Origin: Ignavibacteria bacterium
GTDB lineage: Bacteria; Bacteroidota; Ignavibacteria; Ignavibacteriales; Ignavibacteriaceae
Direction: 5' to 3'
Length of the DNA stretch: 14,910 bases
Assembly (NCBI GenBank): GCA_030648225.1
Contig: JAUSIA010000326.1
Location: 1-14,910 of the forward strand
Under the pieces are notes generated by a model. It had not been told where the DNA came from, did not search any database, and saw only the letters and a list, made by a program, of their open reading frames with translations. Numbering within the stretch: position 1 is the stretch's first letter; each line of letters begins with the position of its first letter. The position numbers and the translations under genes were made by a program. Shown piece by piece: positions 6,964 through 14,425 of this stretch.

Positions 6964-7300
6964 TGTTATGAATTTTAAAATTGTATTAATTGTATTGTTT
7001 TTACAATATAATAAAGGTTTTATATGTTATCCCTAAAGGGATTTGGCTTATTTATTTTTTTCATTTTTTTATAAACCTGCCGGCAGGCAGGCAGGAATAT
7101 CATCCCTCTGGGATTTTGAAATGCTAATTCCCGTTAGGGAAGAAATATTTATAGTTAAAGGTTAACTCCACAGAATTAAAATCCCGTAGGGATGATATAT
7201 CGGTTTTATATTTTATTTAAAAGCATACCTTTGCAATAGCTATCAGGATAATACGCCTTACTGAGTAAACTAAAAGAAAATTAATATAACCTGCTCTGAT
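6964..7300. other. Repeat-rich intergenic region
   Basis: This 337-bp gap between the DUF454-like gene and the PAP2_C gene is mostly filled by the REP-like cluster at 7024-7200. A CCTGCCGGCAGGCAGGCAGG tract interrupts the cluster at 7077-7096. I see no gene, RNA or clear promoter in the remainder (6964-7023 and 7201-7300). Confidence 0.75.
7024..7200. repeat. Four-unit REP-like palindromic cluster, second copy
   Basis: Four units with an ATCCC..GGGAT core lie as two nested inverted pairs. Outer: TATGTTATCCCTAAAGGGAT (7023-7042) against AATCCCGTAGGGATGATATA (7180-7199). Inner: ATCATCCCTCTGGGATTTTG (7099-7118) against a unit at 7127-7153 that ends AAATATTTATAG. That tail also ends unit C of the cluster at 288-441, and the forward-forward-reverse-reverse order is the same. 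The cores differ by one base class (GTCCC there, ATCCC here). The two look like diverged members of one family. Confidence 0.65.
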
Positions 7301-7924
7301 TCAGGTTACAGTTACTGAGAATTTTTTCCTTAGTCTTTTGGTTAATATAAAGCTGCAATAAGAAAAGAATGGTGCGGCTAATACATCAATCGAATAATGC
7401 ACGTGCTGCAGCAATACAGCAGCTGTAACTAAGATAGTTGAAATAAGAAAGAAAATTTTTAAAGATTTTGAATCGGCTAAAAGAAAAAGAAGAAACAATG
7501 TTGCTGTATGACCGGAAAAGAAAAGATCTTTTGTTAACAGCTGCCCGGTCCCAAAAAATTCCACGAATGGATCACCCAAAGGGATCATCTTTGCAGGAGG
7601 ATTTAACGGAAGCAGGTATATTACAGTAATTCTGAAAACAGTCATTACAATATAACTTTGAAATGCAGTTAAGAGTAATTCAGGATTTTTTAGAAAAACT
7701 GTTAAAAAAGTAACAAGAGAAATATAAATCAATCCAAAAGTCAGCCAGGGAAGATCAACAGGTTCAAATAAATTAAGAAGCGGATCATTAAGTACAACCC
7801 CATCGCGTGTTTCAACAAAGTTAAGAAAGTTTGCTAGTGCTATCAGAATTAAAATCAGAAGAATAAGAGTAGCAGTAAATTCAATTTTAAATTTGCTGCT
7901 TTTGAAACCATCCCTCCAGTTCAT
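7301..7924 (-). CDS. PAP2_C (sphingomyelin-synthase-like) membrane phosphatase/transferase
   Basis: This 207-residue polytopic membrane protein has about five or six hydrophobic helices. The C-terminal half carries DLFFSGHTATLF with H139 in the SGHT motif, and LLQHVHYSIDV with H176 and D180 spaced as in the His-His-Asp triad of the PAP2_C/sphingomyelin-synthase branch of phosphatidic-acid phosphatases. Such proteins hydrolyse or exchange phosphate esters of lipids at the membrane; the actual substrate here is unknown. I chose the ATG at 7924-7922 rather than the TTG one codon earlier, because it overlaps the esterase stop as TGATG. That overlap implies translational coupling and a shared role with the esterase. 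Confidence 0.82.
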   Translation of the reverse strand: MNWRDGFKSSKFKIEFTATLILLILILIALANFLNFVETRDGVVLNDPLLNLFEPVDLPWLTFGLIYISLVTFLTVFLKNPELLLTAFQSYIVMTVFRITVIYLLPLNPPAKMIPLGDPFVEFFGTGQLLTKDLFFSGHTATLFLLFLLADSKSLKIFFLISTILVTAAVLLQHVHYSIDVLAAPFFSYCSFILTKRLRKKFSVTVT

Positions 7925-8655
7925 CAAAGATTAATTTTATTTATAAAATAAGGAAGCATCTGCCGCCAGGTAGGCCAGTCATGTCTCATATCGTAGCCCC
8001 ATAAATCCATCCAATGTTCTATTCCTTTTGAATGAAGAATTCCTGATAACCTCCTTGAAGAATCAGGATCTTCATAAGGACCTTGCCCGCTACCAATTAT
8101 TATTGTCTTTGTTCTTAATTGTGATAAGACATGTTCATCAGTGAGGTTTGGAAGATAATCATCAGGAGAATTAAAGTAGCAGTTATCATCATAGTAGCCG
8201 TTCGTATATTTCTTTAAATCATAAGTGCCGCTCATTGCAATAACTCCCTGGAAAAGATCAGGTCTGCGGAAAAGAGTATTTGCAGCATGAAAAGCGCCGA
8301 GAGAAGCACCGGTTGTAATAATCTTAGTTTCAGAGGAAGAATAATTTTTTACAAAAGGAACAACTTCATTACAGATATAATCATTATACTGCTGGTGACG
8401 AATGGCTTTATGAGCAGGATGCATATTGCGGTTAAGCCAGCTTTCCATATTAATGCTGTTTATTGAAAAAGCTTTAATCTTCCCGCTTTCAATATGATGG
8501 GATATGCAGTCTATTAGCTGGAATCTTTCATACTCAAGATAATCGGCAGCAGCAGTTGGAAACATAAGAAGCCCAAAACCATAATGCCCATAAACAACAA
8601 TCTCCATTTCTTTATGAAGGCTTGGACTCCACCATTTATGAATCTCTCTCCTCAT
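7924..8655 (-). CDS. Alpha/beta-hydrolase esterase (COG4947-like)
   Basis: This 243-residue cytosolic protein has no signal peptide. It carries the nucleophile elbow TTGASLGAFHA with Ser118, and a late GYDMRHDWPTWRQMLPYF segment whose H225 is the likely catalytic histidine. An acidic residue near GPYEDPD (E195/D196) may complete the triad. The layout resembles the putative-esterase family related to esterase D, particularly the COG4947-type proteins. The acyl substrate is unknown. AGGAG five bases before the ATG gives a good ribosome site. Its TGA overlaps the ATG of the PAP2_C gene, so the two form an operon. A lipid-related job for the pair is inference from this coupling only. Confidence 0.8.
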   Translation of the reverse strand: MRREIHKWWSPSLHKEMEIVVYGHYGFGLLMFPTAAADYLEYERFQLIDCISHHIESGKIKAFSINSINMESWLNRNMHPAHKAIRHQQYNDYICNEVVPFVKNYSSSETKIITTGASLGAFHAANTLFRRPDLFQGVIAMSGTYDLKKYTNGYYDDNCYFNSPDDYLPNLTDEHVLSQLRTKTIIIGSGQGPYEDPDSSRRLSGILHSKGIEHWMDLWGYDMRHDWPTWRQMLPYFINKINL

Positions 8656-8697
8656 TTAGTCTCCTGAATTAATTAAACTGATGTTATATAACCGTAT

Positions 8698-8779
8698 GGA
8701 ATAGTGGAGTAATGGAATGATGGAATATGTTTTAGTTCACTTTTCATATTTCCACTATTCCAACATTCCATTATTCCAA
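8698..8779. repeat. GGAAT-type inverted repeat
   Basis: GGAATAGTGGAGTAATGG and following bases (8699-8727) face a complementary run (8750-8779) made of the same words, TCCACTATTCC and CATTCCATTATTCC. The unit is built from imperfect GGAATGATG-like decamers and could fold into a long hairpin between the epimerase and esterase genes. Related words appear at 9221-9288. Confidence 0.65.
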
Positions 8780-8797
8780 GCCGAATAAAGTGAGTCA

Positions 8798-9205
8798 TTA
8801 ATCTTTATGCTCACAAAATTCTGTTAAAACTCCAAAAGTAGATTTGGGATGAAGGAATGCGATATCGAGTCCTTCAGCTCCTTTTTTAGGAATTTTGTCA
8901 ATAAGCTGAACACCTTTTAGCTCAACCTCATTCAACTTTTCCGGCAGGTTACTCACACTAAATGCAATATGATGAATTCCCTCTCCTCTCTTCTCAATAA
9001 ATTTTCCAACAGGTCCTTCAGGATCTGTTGATTCAAGCAGTTCTATTTTTGTCTGACCAACTTTAAAGAATGCAGTTTTTACTTTCTGGTCTTCAACTTC
9101 TTCAACTGCATAACACTTCAACCCAAGTATATTTTCATAATATGAAATTGCCTCTTCAAGATTTTTAACTGCTATACCGATATGTTCAATGTATTTGGGA
9201 ATCAT
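8798..9205 (-). CDS. mce: Methylmalonyl-CoA epimerase
   Basis: This 135-residue glyoxalase-fold metalloenzyme interconverts (R)- and (S)-methylmalonyl-CoA. Two beta-alpha-beta-beta-beta repeats are visible, the first beginning YIEHIGIAV and the second GIHHIAFSV. The expected metal ligands are H8, H79 and E129, with E55 in the fourth position where the Propionibacterium enzyme has glutamine. Length is typical. No Shine-Dalgarno site is apparent. It is encoded just after citrate synthase and two genes after methylmalonyl-CoA mutase, which supports the assignment over other glyoxalase-fold proteins. It supplies the mutase with the right stereoisomer in propionyl-CoA conversion to succinyl-CoA, or the reverse. 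Confidence 0.93.
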   Translation of the reverse strand: MIPKYIEHIGIAVKNLEEAISYYENILGLKCYAVEEVEDQKVKTAFFKVGQTKIELLESTDPEGPVGKFIEKRGEGIHHIAFSVSNLPEKLNEVELKGVQLIDKIPKKGAEGLDIAFLHPKSTFGVLTEFCEHKD

Positions 9206-9220
9206 ATTACTAATTCAAAA

Positions 9221-9288
9221 AGGAATAAGGGAATAATGGAATTTTGGTCTTTAATCATAACTCCAGCACTCCATCATTCCAAAACTCC
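9221..9288. repeat. GGAAT-type repeat fragment
   Basis: GGAATAAGGGAATAATGGAAT (split here as GGAATAAGGG and AATAATGGAAT, 9222-9242) and the opposite-strand words CTCCAGCACTCCATCATTCC (9261-9280) fill the gap between citrate synthase and epimerase. They belong to the same word family as 8698-8779. The arms are more diverged, so hairpin potential is weaker. Confidence 0.5.
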
Positions 9289-9294
9289 AGGTTT

Positions 9295-10572
9295 TCATCT
9301 TTTTTCAATTGGAATATAAGCCCGTTTAGTTTCACCCATATAAATCTGTCTTGGTCTGTAAATTTTTGCTGCGGAATATTCTCTCATTTCTAACCATTGA
9401 GCAATCCAGCCTGGTAAACGGCCTAGAGCAAACATAACAGTAAACATATTTGTCGGAATTCCCATTGCATGGTAGATTATGCCGCTGTAGAAATCTACAT
9501 TGGGGTATAATTTTTTTCCAATGAAGAATTCATCTTTAAGTGCAACTTCTTCAAGGTTTTTAGCAATCTCAAGAAGCGGATCGTGGCTTATTCCAAGTTC
9601 ACCCAAAACTTTATCTGCAGAAGCTTTTAAAATTTCTGCGCGCGGATCAAAATTTTTATAAACACGATGTCCAAATCCCATCAATTTAAATTTAGATTCT
9701 TTATCCTTTGCCATATCAACATATTTTTTATAGTTGCTTCGGTCATCTTTAATCATCTGAAGCATCTGGATTACCTTCTGGTTTGCACCTCCATGCAAAG
9801 GACCTGATAAAGCATTAATCCCGGCAGCGATTGATGCAAAAAGATTTGCTTCGCTGCTTCCGACCATTCTGACAGTAGATGTACTGCAATTCTGTTCATG
9901 ATCCGCATGCAGAATCAATAACAGATCAAGAGCATCTTCAAGAACTTTAGGAACTTTATAAGGAGCCGACTGAACTGCAAACATCATATTCAGAATATCT
10001 GCACAATAGCTGAGATCATTATGAGGATAAACATAAGCTTGTCCGATTGATTTCTTATAAGAGAAAGCAGCAATCGTTTTGAGCTTTGCAAGGAGACGAA
10101 CGATATTCAGGTATTGATCTTCTTCATATTCAGATTCGGGATAATAAGCTGATAAAGAATTAACCATTGAAGAAAGAACAGTCATAGGATGTGCAGAAGG
10201 CGGGAATCCTTCAAAAAATTTCTTCATGTCTTCATGAATCAGACTGTGGTGGGTAAGATCGTGGTTAAAATTATCAATCTCTTTTTTTGAAGGAAGATGA
10301 CCAAATACTAAAAGATAGCTGACTTCAATAAAGCTCGATTTTTCAGCAAGCTCTTCAATAGGATAACCCCTGTATCTTAAAATTCCCTTTTCTCCATCAA
10401 TAAAAGTAATTGAGCTTATACAGGAACCTGTATTTGCATATCCATTGTCTAATGTTATTGCACCCGACTGACTTCTTAATTTTGTAATATCAATTCCAAC
10501 TTCATTTTCACTGCCAACCATAACCGGAAGTTCAAATTCTTTTCCATCGAGAATTAATTTAGCGGAACTCAT
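9295..10572 (-). CDS. gltA: Citrate synthase
   Basis: This 425-residue enzyme condenses acetyl-CoA with oxaloacetate at the entry to the TCA cycle. Length and the extended N-terminal domain fit the E. coli-type (type II) enzymes. Numbered from the chosen start, the catalytic residues are present: H260 in SGPLHGGANQ, H302 in GFGHRVYKNFDPRA, and D360 in PNVDFYSG. I prefer the ATG at 10572 over the one at 10584, because AGGTG lies six bases before it and the extra residues MQVF are not expected. Its gene follows methylmalonyl-CoA mutase and precedes the epimerase, linking propionate carbon to the TCA cycle. A TAACTTTG box upstream may drive it separately. Confidence 0.95.
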   Translation of the reverse strand: MSSAKLILDGKEFELPVMVGSENEVGIDITKLRSQSGAITLDNGYANTGSCISSITFIDGEKGILRYRGYPIEELAEKSSFIEVSYLLVFGHLPSKKEIDNFNHDLTHHSLIHEDMKKFFEGFPPSAHPMTVLSSMVNSLSAYYPESEYEEDQYLNIVRLLAKLKTIAAFSYKKSIGQAYVYPHNDLSYCADILNMMFAVQSAPYKVPKVLEDALDLLLILHADHEQNCSTSTVRMVGSSEANLFASIAAGINALSGPLHGGANQKVIQMLQMIKDDRSNYKKYVDMAKDKESKFKLMGFGHRVYKNFDPRAEILKASADKVLGELGISHDPLLEIAKNLEEVALKDEFFIGKKLYPNVDFYSGIIYHAMGIPTNMFTVMFALGRLPGWIAQWLEMREYSAAKIYRPRQIYMGETKRAYIPIEKR

Positions 10573-10610
10573 AAACACCTGCATTTTTTTAAATTGAATA
10601 AAAAGTAATA

Positions 10611-10618
10611 CAAAGTTA
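10611..10618 (-). promoter_or_regulatory. Possible -7 promoter box for citrate synthase
   Basis: TAACTTTG on the minus strand matches TAnnTTTG exactly and lies 38 bases before the chosen start codon. The nearest TTG upstream is 23 bases away, somewhat longer than usual, so the -33 box is doubtful. Confidence 0.35.
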
Positions 10619-10646
10619 CAAATTTTAGGTTATTTATGCTTCAATG

Positions 10647-10672
10647 AAAAGAAGGTTAAAATAGTAACCTTC
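10647..10672 (-). terminator. Candidate intrinsic terminator after methylmalonyl-CoA mutase
   Basis: GAAGGTTA and TAACCTTC (10651-10658 and 10665-10672) form a perfect eight-pair stem with a six-base loop. On the minus strand it is followed by TTTT. It stands between the mutase stop and the citrate synthase -7 box, so it could end or attenuate the mutase transcript. The T-run is short. Confidence 0.4.
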
Positions 10673-10719
10673 AATTAAAAATGACTTAAGTTTTAACAGA
10701 AGGCAAGGCCCCAATGCTA

Positions 10720-12402
10720 TTAAATCACAACATGCTCTTTATACTCTCCAAAAACCCTCCTCATTACATTACAAATTTCACCAACACTTGCATAAGCTCT
10801 AACCGCATCAATTATATAAGGGATAAGATTTTCATCAGAGCCTGCTGCTTTTTTCAAATCATTAAGGGCTTTATCAACTTTCGGCTGATCTCTTTCTTTT
10901 CTTACTTTATTAAGAAATTTAATCTGAGCTTCCTGCACTCTCATATCAATCTTAAGAAGCTCAGGTTCTTTTTCCTCTCCTGTTGTGAATTTATTTAAAC
11001 CGACAATTATTCTTTTTCCATTTTCAACTTCTTTCTCAAAATCATAAGAAGCTTTCTGAATCTCCGCCTGTACATAACCATTTTCAATTGCTGCAATCAT
11101 TCCACCCAGTGAATCTATCCTGCTGATATAATCTTCCGCTTCCCTCTCAATCTGGTCAGTCATGGCTTCAACATAATAGGAACCTGCAAGAGGATCAACA
11201 GTATTTGTAACACCGCTTTCATAAGCTACTATTTGCTGAGTCCGTAAAGCTGTTCTTACAGACTGTTCAGTAGGAAGAGCAAGTGCTTCATCTTTTGAAT
11301 TTGTATGGAGGCTTTGTGTTCCGCCAAGCACCGCAGCAAGAGTTTGAATTGTAACACGCACAATATTATTATCAACCTGCTGTGCAGTTAAAGTTGAACC
11401 GGCAGTCTGAGAATGAAAACGAAGCATCATCGAACGGGGATTTTTAGCTTTGAAACGTTCCTTCATTATTTTTGCCCATAATCTTCTTGCAGCTCTGAAC
11501 TTCGCAACTTCTTCTAAAAGATCATTATGTGAATTGAAAAAGAAAGATAACTGCCCTGCAAAATCATCTACATTAAGCCCTGCATTAATAGCAGCTTCAA
11601 CGTAAGCAATTCCATTAGCAAGAGTAAAACCAACTTCCTGGACTGCCGTTGAACCTGCTTCTCTTATATGATAACCTGAAATTGAAATTGTATTCCATTT
11701 GGGAACTTCCTTCGCGCAATACTCAAAGATATTTGTTATCAGTCTCATTGACGGCTTTGGAGGATAGATGTAAGTGCCGCGGGCAATGTATTCTTTTAAA
11801 ATATCATTCTGAATTGTTCCGCTTATTTTATCTTTTGATACTCCCTGCTTCTCAGCAACAGCGATATACATTGCGAGAAGAACTGAAGCTGAAGCATTTA
11901 TAGTCATTGAGGTGGAAATTTTATCAAGCAGGATCTGATCAAAAAGAATTTCCATATCGGCAAGTGTATCTATTGCAACGCCAACTTTACCAACTTCACC
12001 ATAAGCAAGAGGATCATCACTGTCATAACCAATCTGAGTTGGGAGATCGAATGCAACGGAAAGACCTGAAGTACCATGAGAAAGTAAATACCTGTAACGC
12101 TGATTTGATTCTTTTGCAGTACCGAATCCTGCATATTGTCTCATTGTCCAAAGTTTTCCCCTGTACATTGTTGGTTGAATCCCTCTTGTGTAAGGATATT
12201 CACCGGGAAAGCCTATCTTTTCAATATAATTTTTTTCAGCAGTATCAAGAGGTGTGTATAAAGCTTTTACTGGTGTGAAAGAAATAGTTGTGAATTCTTT
12301 TTCTCCTTCCGGATATTTTTCTATAGATTTTTTATAAGAATTATCCTGCCAGTTTTTGAAAGCGAGCTGAACTTTGCTCTTTAATTCGTCAGTTTCTTTC
12401 AT
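10720..12402 (-). CDS. Methylmalonyl-CoA mutase, large (catalytic) subunit without B12 domain
   Basis: This 560-residue protein covers the acyl-CoA-binding TIM barrel and linker of methylmalonyl-CoA mutase, which isomerises succinyl-CoA and (R)-methylmalonyl-CoA using adenosylcobalamin. Substrate-specificity residues can be matched to the Propionibacterium enzyme (Y89, R207, H244): Y90 in TMRQYAGF, R208 in EYIARGTY, H245 in [10 protein letters not shown]. Isobutyryl-CoA mutases have Phe and Gln at the first two positions, so methylmalonyl-CoA is the likely substrate. The chain stops after the linker; no DxHxxG cobalamin-binding domain is present. It is therefore the large subunit of a split enzyme whose small subunit lies outside this window. 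A TATTTTTG box lies 49 bases upstream of the start. Confidence 0.93.
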   Translation of the reverse strand: MKETDELKSKVQLAFKNWQDNSYKKSIEKYPEGEKEFTTISFTPVKALYTPLDTAEKNYIEKIGFPGEYPYTRGIQPTMYRGKLWTMRQYAGFGTAKESNQRYRYLLSHGTSGLSVAFDLPTQIGYDSDDPLAYGEVGKVGVAIDTLADMEILFDQILLDKISTSMTINASASVLLAMYIAVAEKQGVSKDKISGTIQNDILKEYIARGTYIYPPKPSMRLITNIFEYCAKEVPKWNTISISGYHIREAGSTAVQEVGFTLANGIAYVEAAINAGLNVDDFAGQLSFFFNSHNDLLEEVAKFRAARRLWAKIMKERFKAKNPRSMMLRFHSQTAGSTLTAQQVDNNIVRVTIQTLAAVLGGTQSLHTNSKDEALALPTEQSVRTALRTQQIVAYESGVTNTVDPLAGSYYVEAMTDQIEREAEDYISRIDSLGGMIAAIENGYVQAEIQKASYDFEKEVENGKRIIVGLNKFTTGEEKEPELLKIDMRVQEAQIKFLNKVRKERDQPKVDKALNDLKKAAGSDENLIPYIIDAVRAYASVGEICNVMRRVFGEYKEHVVI

Positions 12403-12451
12403 TGTATTTACTCTCTTTCATTGCTCATGGATTATATTAAATGAAAAATTA

Positions 12452-12459
12452 CAAAAATA
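12452..12459 (-). promoter_or_regulatory. Possible -7 promoter box for methylmalonyl-CoA mutase
   Basis: TATTTTTG on the minus strand fits TAnnTTTG and lies 49 bases before the start codon. No TTTG occurs at a standard -33 distance, so support is partial. Confidence 0.3.
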
Positions 12460-12537
12460 TTATCAAATAGTTTGGAAAGAGAAAATCAAAAGAAAAATTA
12501 GTTTAAAGTCACGTTACGAATTAAGCAGAGTAAATTA

Positions 12538-12853
12538 ACCTCACCCTCGGTCCCTCTCCTTATCAGAGACTGTGTGAAAATAAAAATAGCCACGACTTTT
12601 AGCTTAGCCATCCCTTTGGGATAAGTCGTGGATTAAAAAAATAAAAAACAAAATGGGGCTTTAGCCCAAGATTTTAAGGGGAAACTGTGGCTAAAGCCAG
12701 AATTTATTTATCAATTTCTCCACGAGCCAAAGCTCGTGGCTATATCAATATTAATTTTCACACTACCTCATCAAGGAGAGGGAAGTTTTAAAAGTCCTCT
12801 CCTTAATAAGGAGAGAGCCTGTCCCGAACTTGATTCGGGAATTTAGGTGAGGT
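12538..12853. repeat. Outer palindromic repeat hosting a nested element
   Basis: The outer ends are complementary: CCTCACC at 12540-12546 and GGTGAGG at 12846-12852. Inside, TCCCTCTCCTTATCA (12551-12565) and ATCAAGGAGAGGGA (12770-12783) are the two halves of a near-palindrome now separated by the nested element. A further CCTCTCCTTAATAAGGAGAG palindrome lies at 12796-12815 and a TCCCGAA-TTCGGGA hairpin at 12822-12840. The CCCGAA core is shared with 2723-2743. Confidence 0.6.
12566..12769. mobile_element. MITE-like compound hairpin element, non-coding
   Basis: The 204-bp element has terminal inverted repeats GAGACTGTGTGAAAAT and ATTTTCACACTACCTC (13 of 16 positions complementary). The flanking direct repeat ATCA (12562-12565 and 12770-12773) could be a target-site duplication. 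It carries hairpins in this order: CCACGACTT..AAGTCGTGG (12590-12631) with ATCCC-TTT-GGGAT in its loop, GGGCT-TT-AGCCC (12656-12667), TGGCT-AA-AGCCA (12688-12699) and CCACGAGC-CAAA-GCTCGTGG (12720-12739). There is no ORF, so any movement would need a transposase in trans. It shares end sequence with the element at 562-680. Confidence 0.6.
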
Positions 12854-12909
12854 CAAAAACAACCAAAAATTTTGTTCGGGAATTTCTTTAAGATTAAAAA
12901 GAGGAGGGG

Positions 12910-14424
12910 TTAACTAAGTGAGGTTACTTCTTCGAGTGTATTAAAAATATCATTTCTTGAGAAAGGTTTAACTATAAACTTATCAACACCGGCTTCATAA
13001 AATTCTTTAATCTTTTCTTCCATAAACTCGCTTGATATTACAATGAGAGGGCGTTTTAATGAATCATTCTTTTTCAAATCTTTGCAGATCAGCAGGCTTT
13101 GTGCCCAGTGATTATGGCTGACATCAAATATAATTACACCATGATCTTCCTGGTCAATATGATCAATTTTGAAATCACGGAAGTTATGCGCTTCAATTTC
13201 ATATTTATTTTTCAGGAAAGCTCTCAGAAGATCATAAGATTCACTTGAATCATCAAGCATTAATATTCTCTTTAGATTCTTACTATGCTTCTTTCCGGCT
13301 TTGCTTAAACGGATATTCTGAGATATTGGAAGTGTAAATGAAAATGTAGAGCCGACACCTTTTATACTGTCTACCAGAAGAGAGCCGCCCATTTTTTCAA
13401 TGTATCTTTTTGCAAGTGCAAGCCCTAACCCGTTTCCTTCATAATGTCTTCCTATATTTAAATCCTCCTGGCTGAAAGGCTGGAAGAGATGATCCAAATA
13501 TTTAGATGAAATACCAACACCGGAGTCTTTTATCTTACAGATTACCAGCTCTTTATCCTGAAGAACTTTTAATTCAACTTCTATAAAACCCTGGGTTGTA
13601 AATTTTATAGCATTACTTAGAAGATTATTGACGGCATTTTGAATACATTGATAATCAACATCAACAAAAACAGGTTTATCAGGAAGCTGATTTCTTAATT
13701 CAAGTTTCTTTTCCTGCGCCAGAGGCTGCAAGGAACTAATAGATTTTTTCAGAACTGAACTGAGATCATATGCTTCAATATTAAGTTTGTAATTGCCTGC
13801 ATCAAGCTGAGCAAACTCCAGCATCTGGGTTATGCTTTTAAATAACCTTTCGCTGCCGCTGTACAAATTATCAATATAAACTACATCTTCAGGAGATATT
13901 TTATCTCTAAGATTATCTTTGATAATAGAAGCATATCCGAGAATTATATTTAAAGGTGTTCTAAGTTCGTGGGAAAGAACATTTAAAAATGTATTCTTCA
14001 GTCTTTCAGCTTCTTTATAACCATCCCGGGCTTTTTTAACTTCTTCTTCAGCAAGAATCATCTCTGTCTGGTCTATATGAAAAAGAACAACATAACCCAT
14101 TCCATCAATATCTATATGAAAAATATTGGTTCTGAAAAGTGGAGCCGTGATTTCTTTATTCTTTAAAAGAGAATCCGAATAGTTATTAATAGTAATATTA
14201 TTATTATTCTCAAAAACTTTTTTAATTGAATAAAGAATTCCGTTTCTTTTTAGTTCAGGATCTTCGAATGCCGAATATTCTTTTAATTCATCTAACTGAT
14301 AACCCCACTGGGAAGTGAAAGCAGGATTTATATATACAATTTCCCCTCTATCATTAATAACCTGAGTAGGAAATTGTAAATAAGCATAAAGAGAGTTAAA
14401 ATATTTAGTTGTTGAATCCTGCAT
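12910..14424 (-). CDS. Hybrid sensor histidine kinase (PAS-HisKA-HATPase-REC)
   Basis: This 504-residue signalling protein has no membrane helix or signal peptide, so it is cytosolic. Domains in order: a PAS-like sensor (about 12-120, with the opening QFPTQVINDRGEIVYINPAF), a short coiled linker (120-145), a dimerisation and phosphoacceptor domain with H152 in LSHELRTPLN, an ATPase domain with N271, DSGVGIS (G1, 300-306) and GNGLGLALAK (G2, 331-340), and a C-terminal receiver with D391/D392, phosphoacceptor D434 and K486 in FIVKPFS. All key residues for ATP binding and phosphotransfer are present. No output domain follows, so a partner must relay the phosphate. It starts one base after the stop of the upstream kinase gene, indicating coupled expression. 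The signal is unknown. Confidence 0.93.
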   Translation of the reverse strand: MQDSTTKYFNSLYAYLQFPTQVINDRGEIVYINPAFTSQWGYQLDELKEYSAFEDPELKRNGILYSIKKVFENNNNITINNYSDSLLKNKEITAPLFRTNIFHIDIDGMGYVVLFHIDQTEMILAEEEVKKARDGYKEAERLKNTFLNVLSHELRTPLNIILGYASIIKDNLRDKISPEDVVYIDNLYSGSERLFKSITQMLEFAQLDAGNYKLNIEAYDLSSVLKKSISSLQPLAQEKKLELRNQLPDKPVFVDVDYQCIQNAVNNLLSNAIKFTTQGFIEVELKVLQDKELVICKIKDSGVGISSKYLDHLFQPFSQEDLNIGRHYEGNGLGLALAKRYIEKMGGSLLVDSIKGVGSTFSFTLPISQNIRLSKAGKKHSKNLKRILMLDDSSESYDLLRAFLKNKYEIEAHNFRDFKIDHIDQEDHGVIIFDVSHNHWAQSLLICKDLKKNDSLKRPLIVISSEFMEEKIKEFYEAGVDKFIVKPFSRNDIFNTLEEVTSLS

Positions 14425-14425
14425 A

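Larger units (their letters stand above)
12403..12909. other. Repeat-rich intergenic region
   Basis: This 507-bp gap separates the mutase from the sensor kinases. From 12403 to 12537 it is AT-rich, with a possible mutase -7 box and no visible cobalamin riboswitch. From 12538 to 12853 it is a compound palindromic repeat with a second element nested inside. The last part (12854-12909) includes a TTCGGGAATTT word related to the repeat. No gene or RNA is seen. Confidence 0.8.

Noticed and set aside
7077..7096. CCTGCCGGCAGGCAGGCAGG tract as a regulatory site
   Set aside because: It looks like a simple repeated-word tract of a kind common in repeat-rich genomes, with no positional link to a gene start.
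11649..12278. Plus-strand ORFs opposite the methylmalonyl-CoA mutase gene
   Set aside because: They are antisense shadows of a conserved coding sequence; composition is low in recognisable motifs.
12403..12537. Cobalamin riboswitch upstream of the mutase gene
   Set aside because: The stretch is short and AT-rich with no recognisable B12-box or matching stems.
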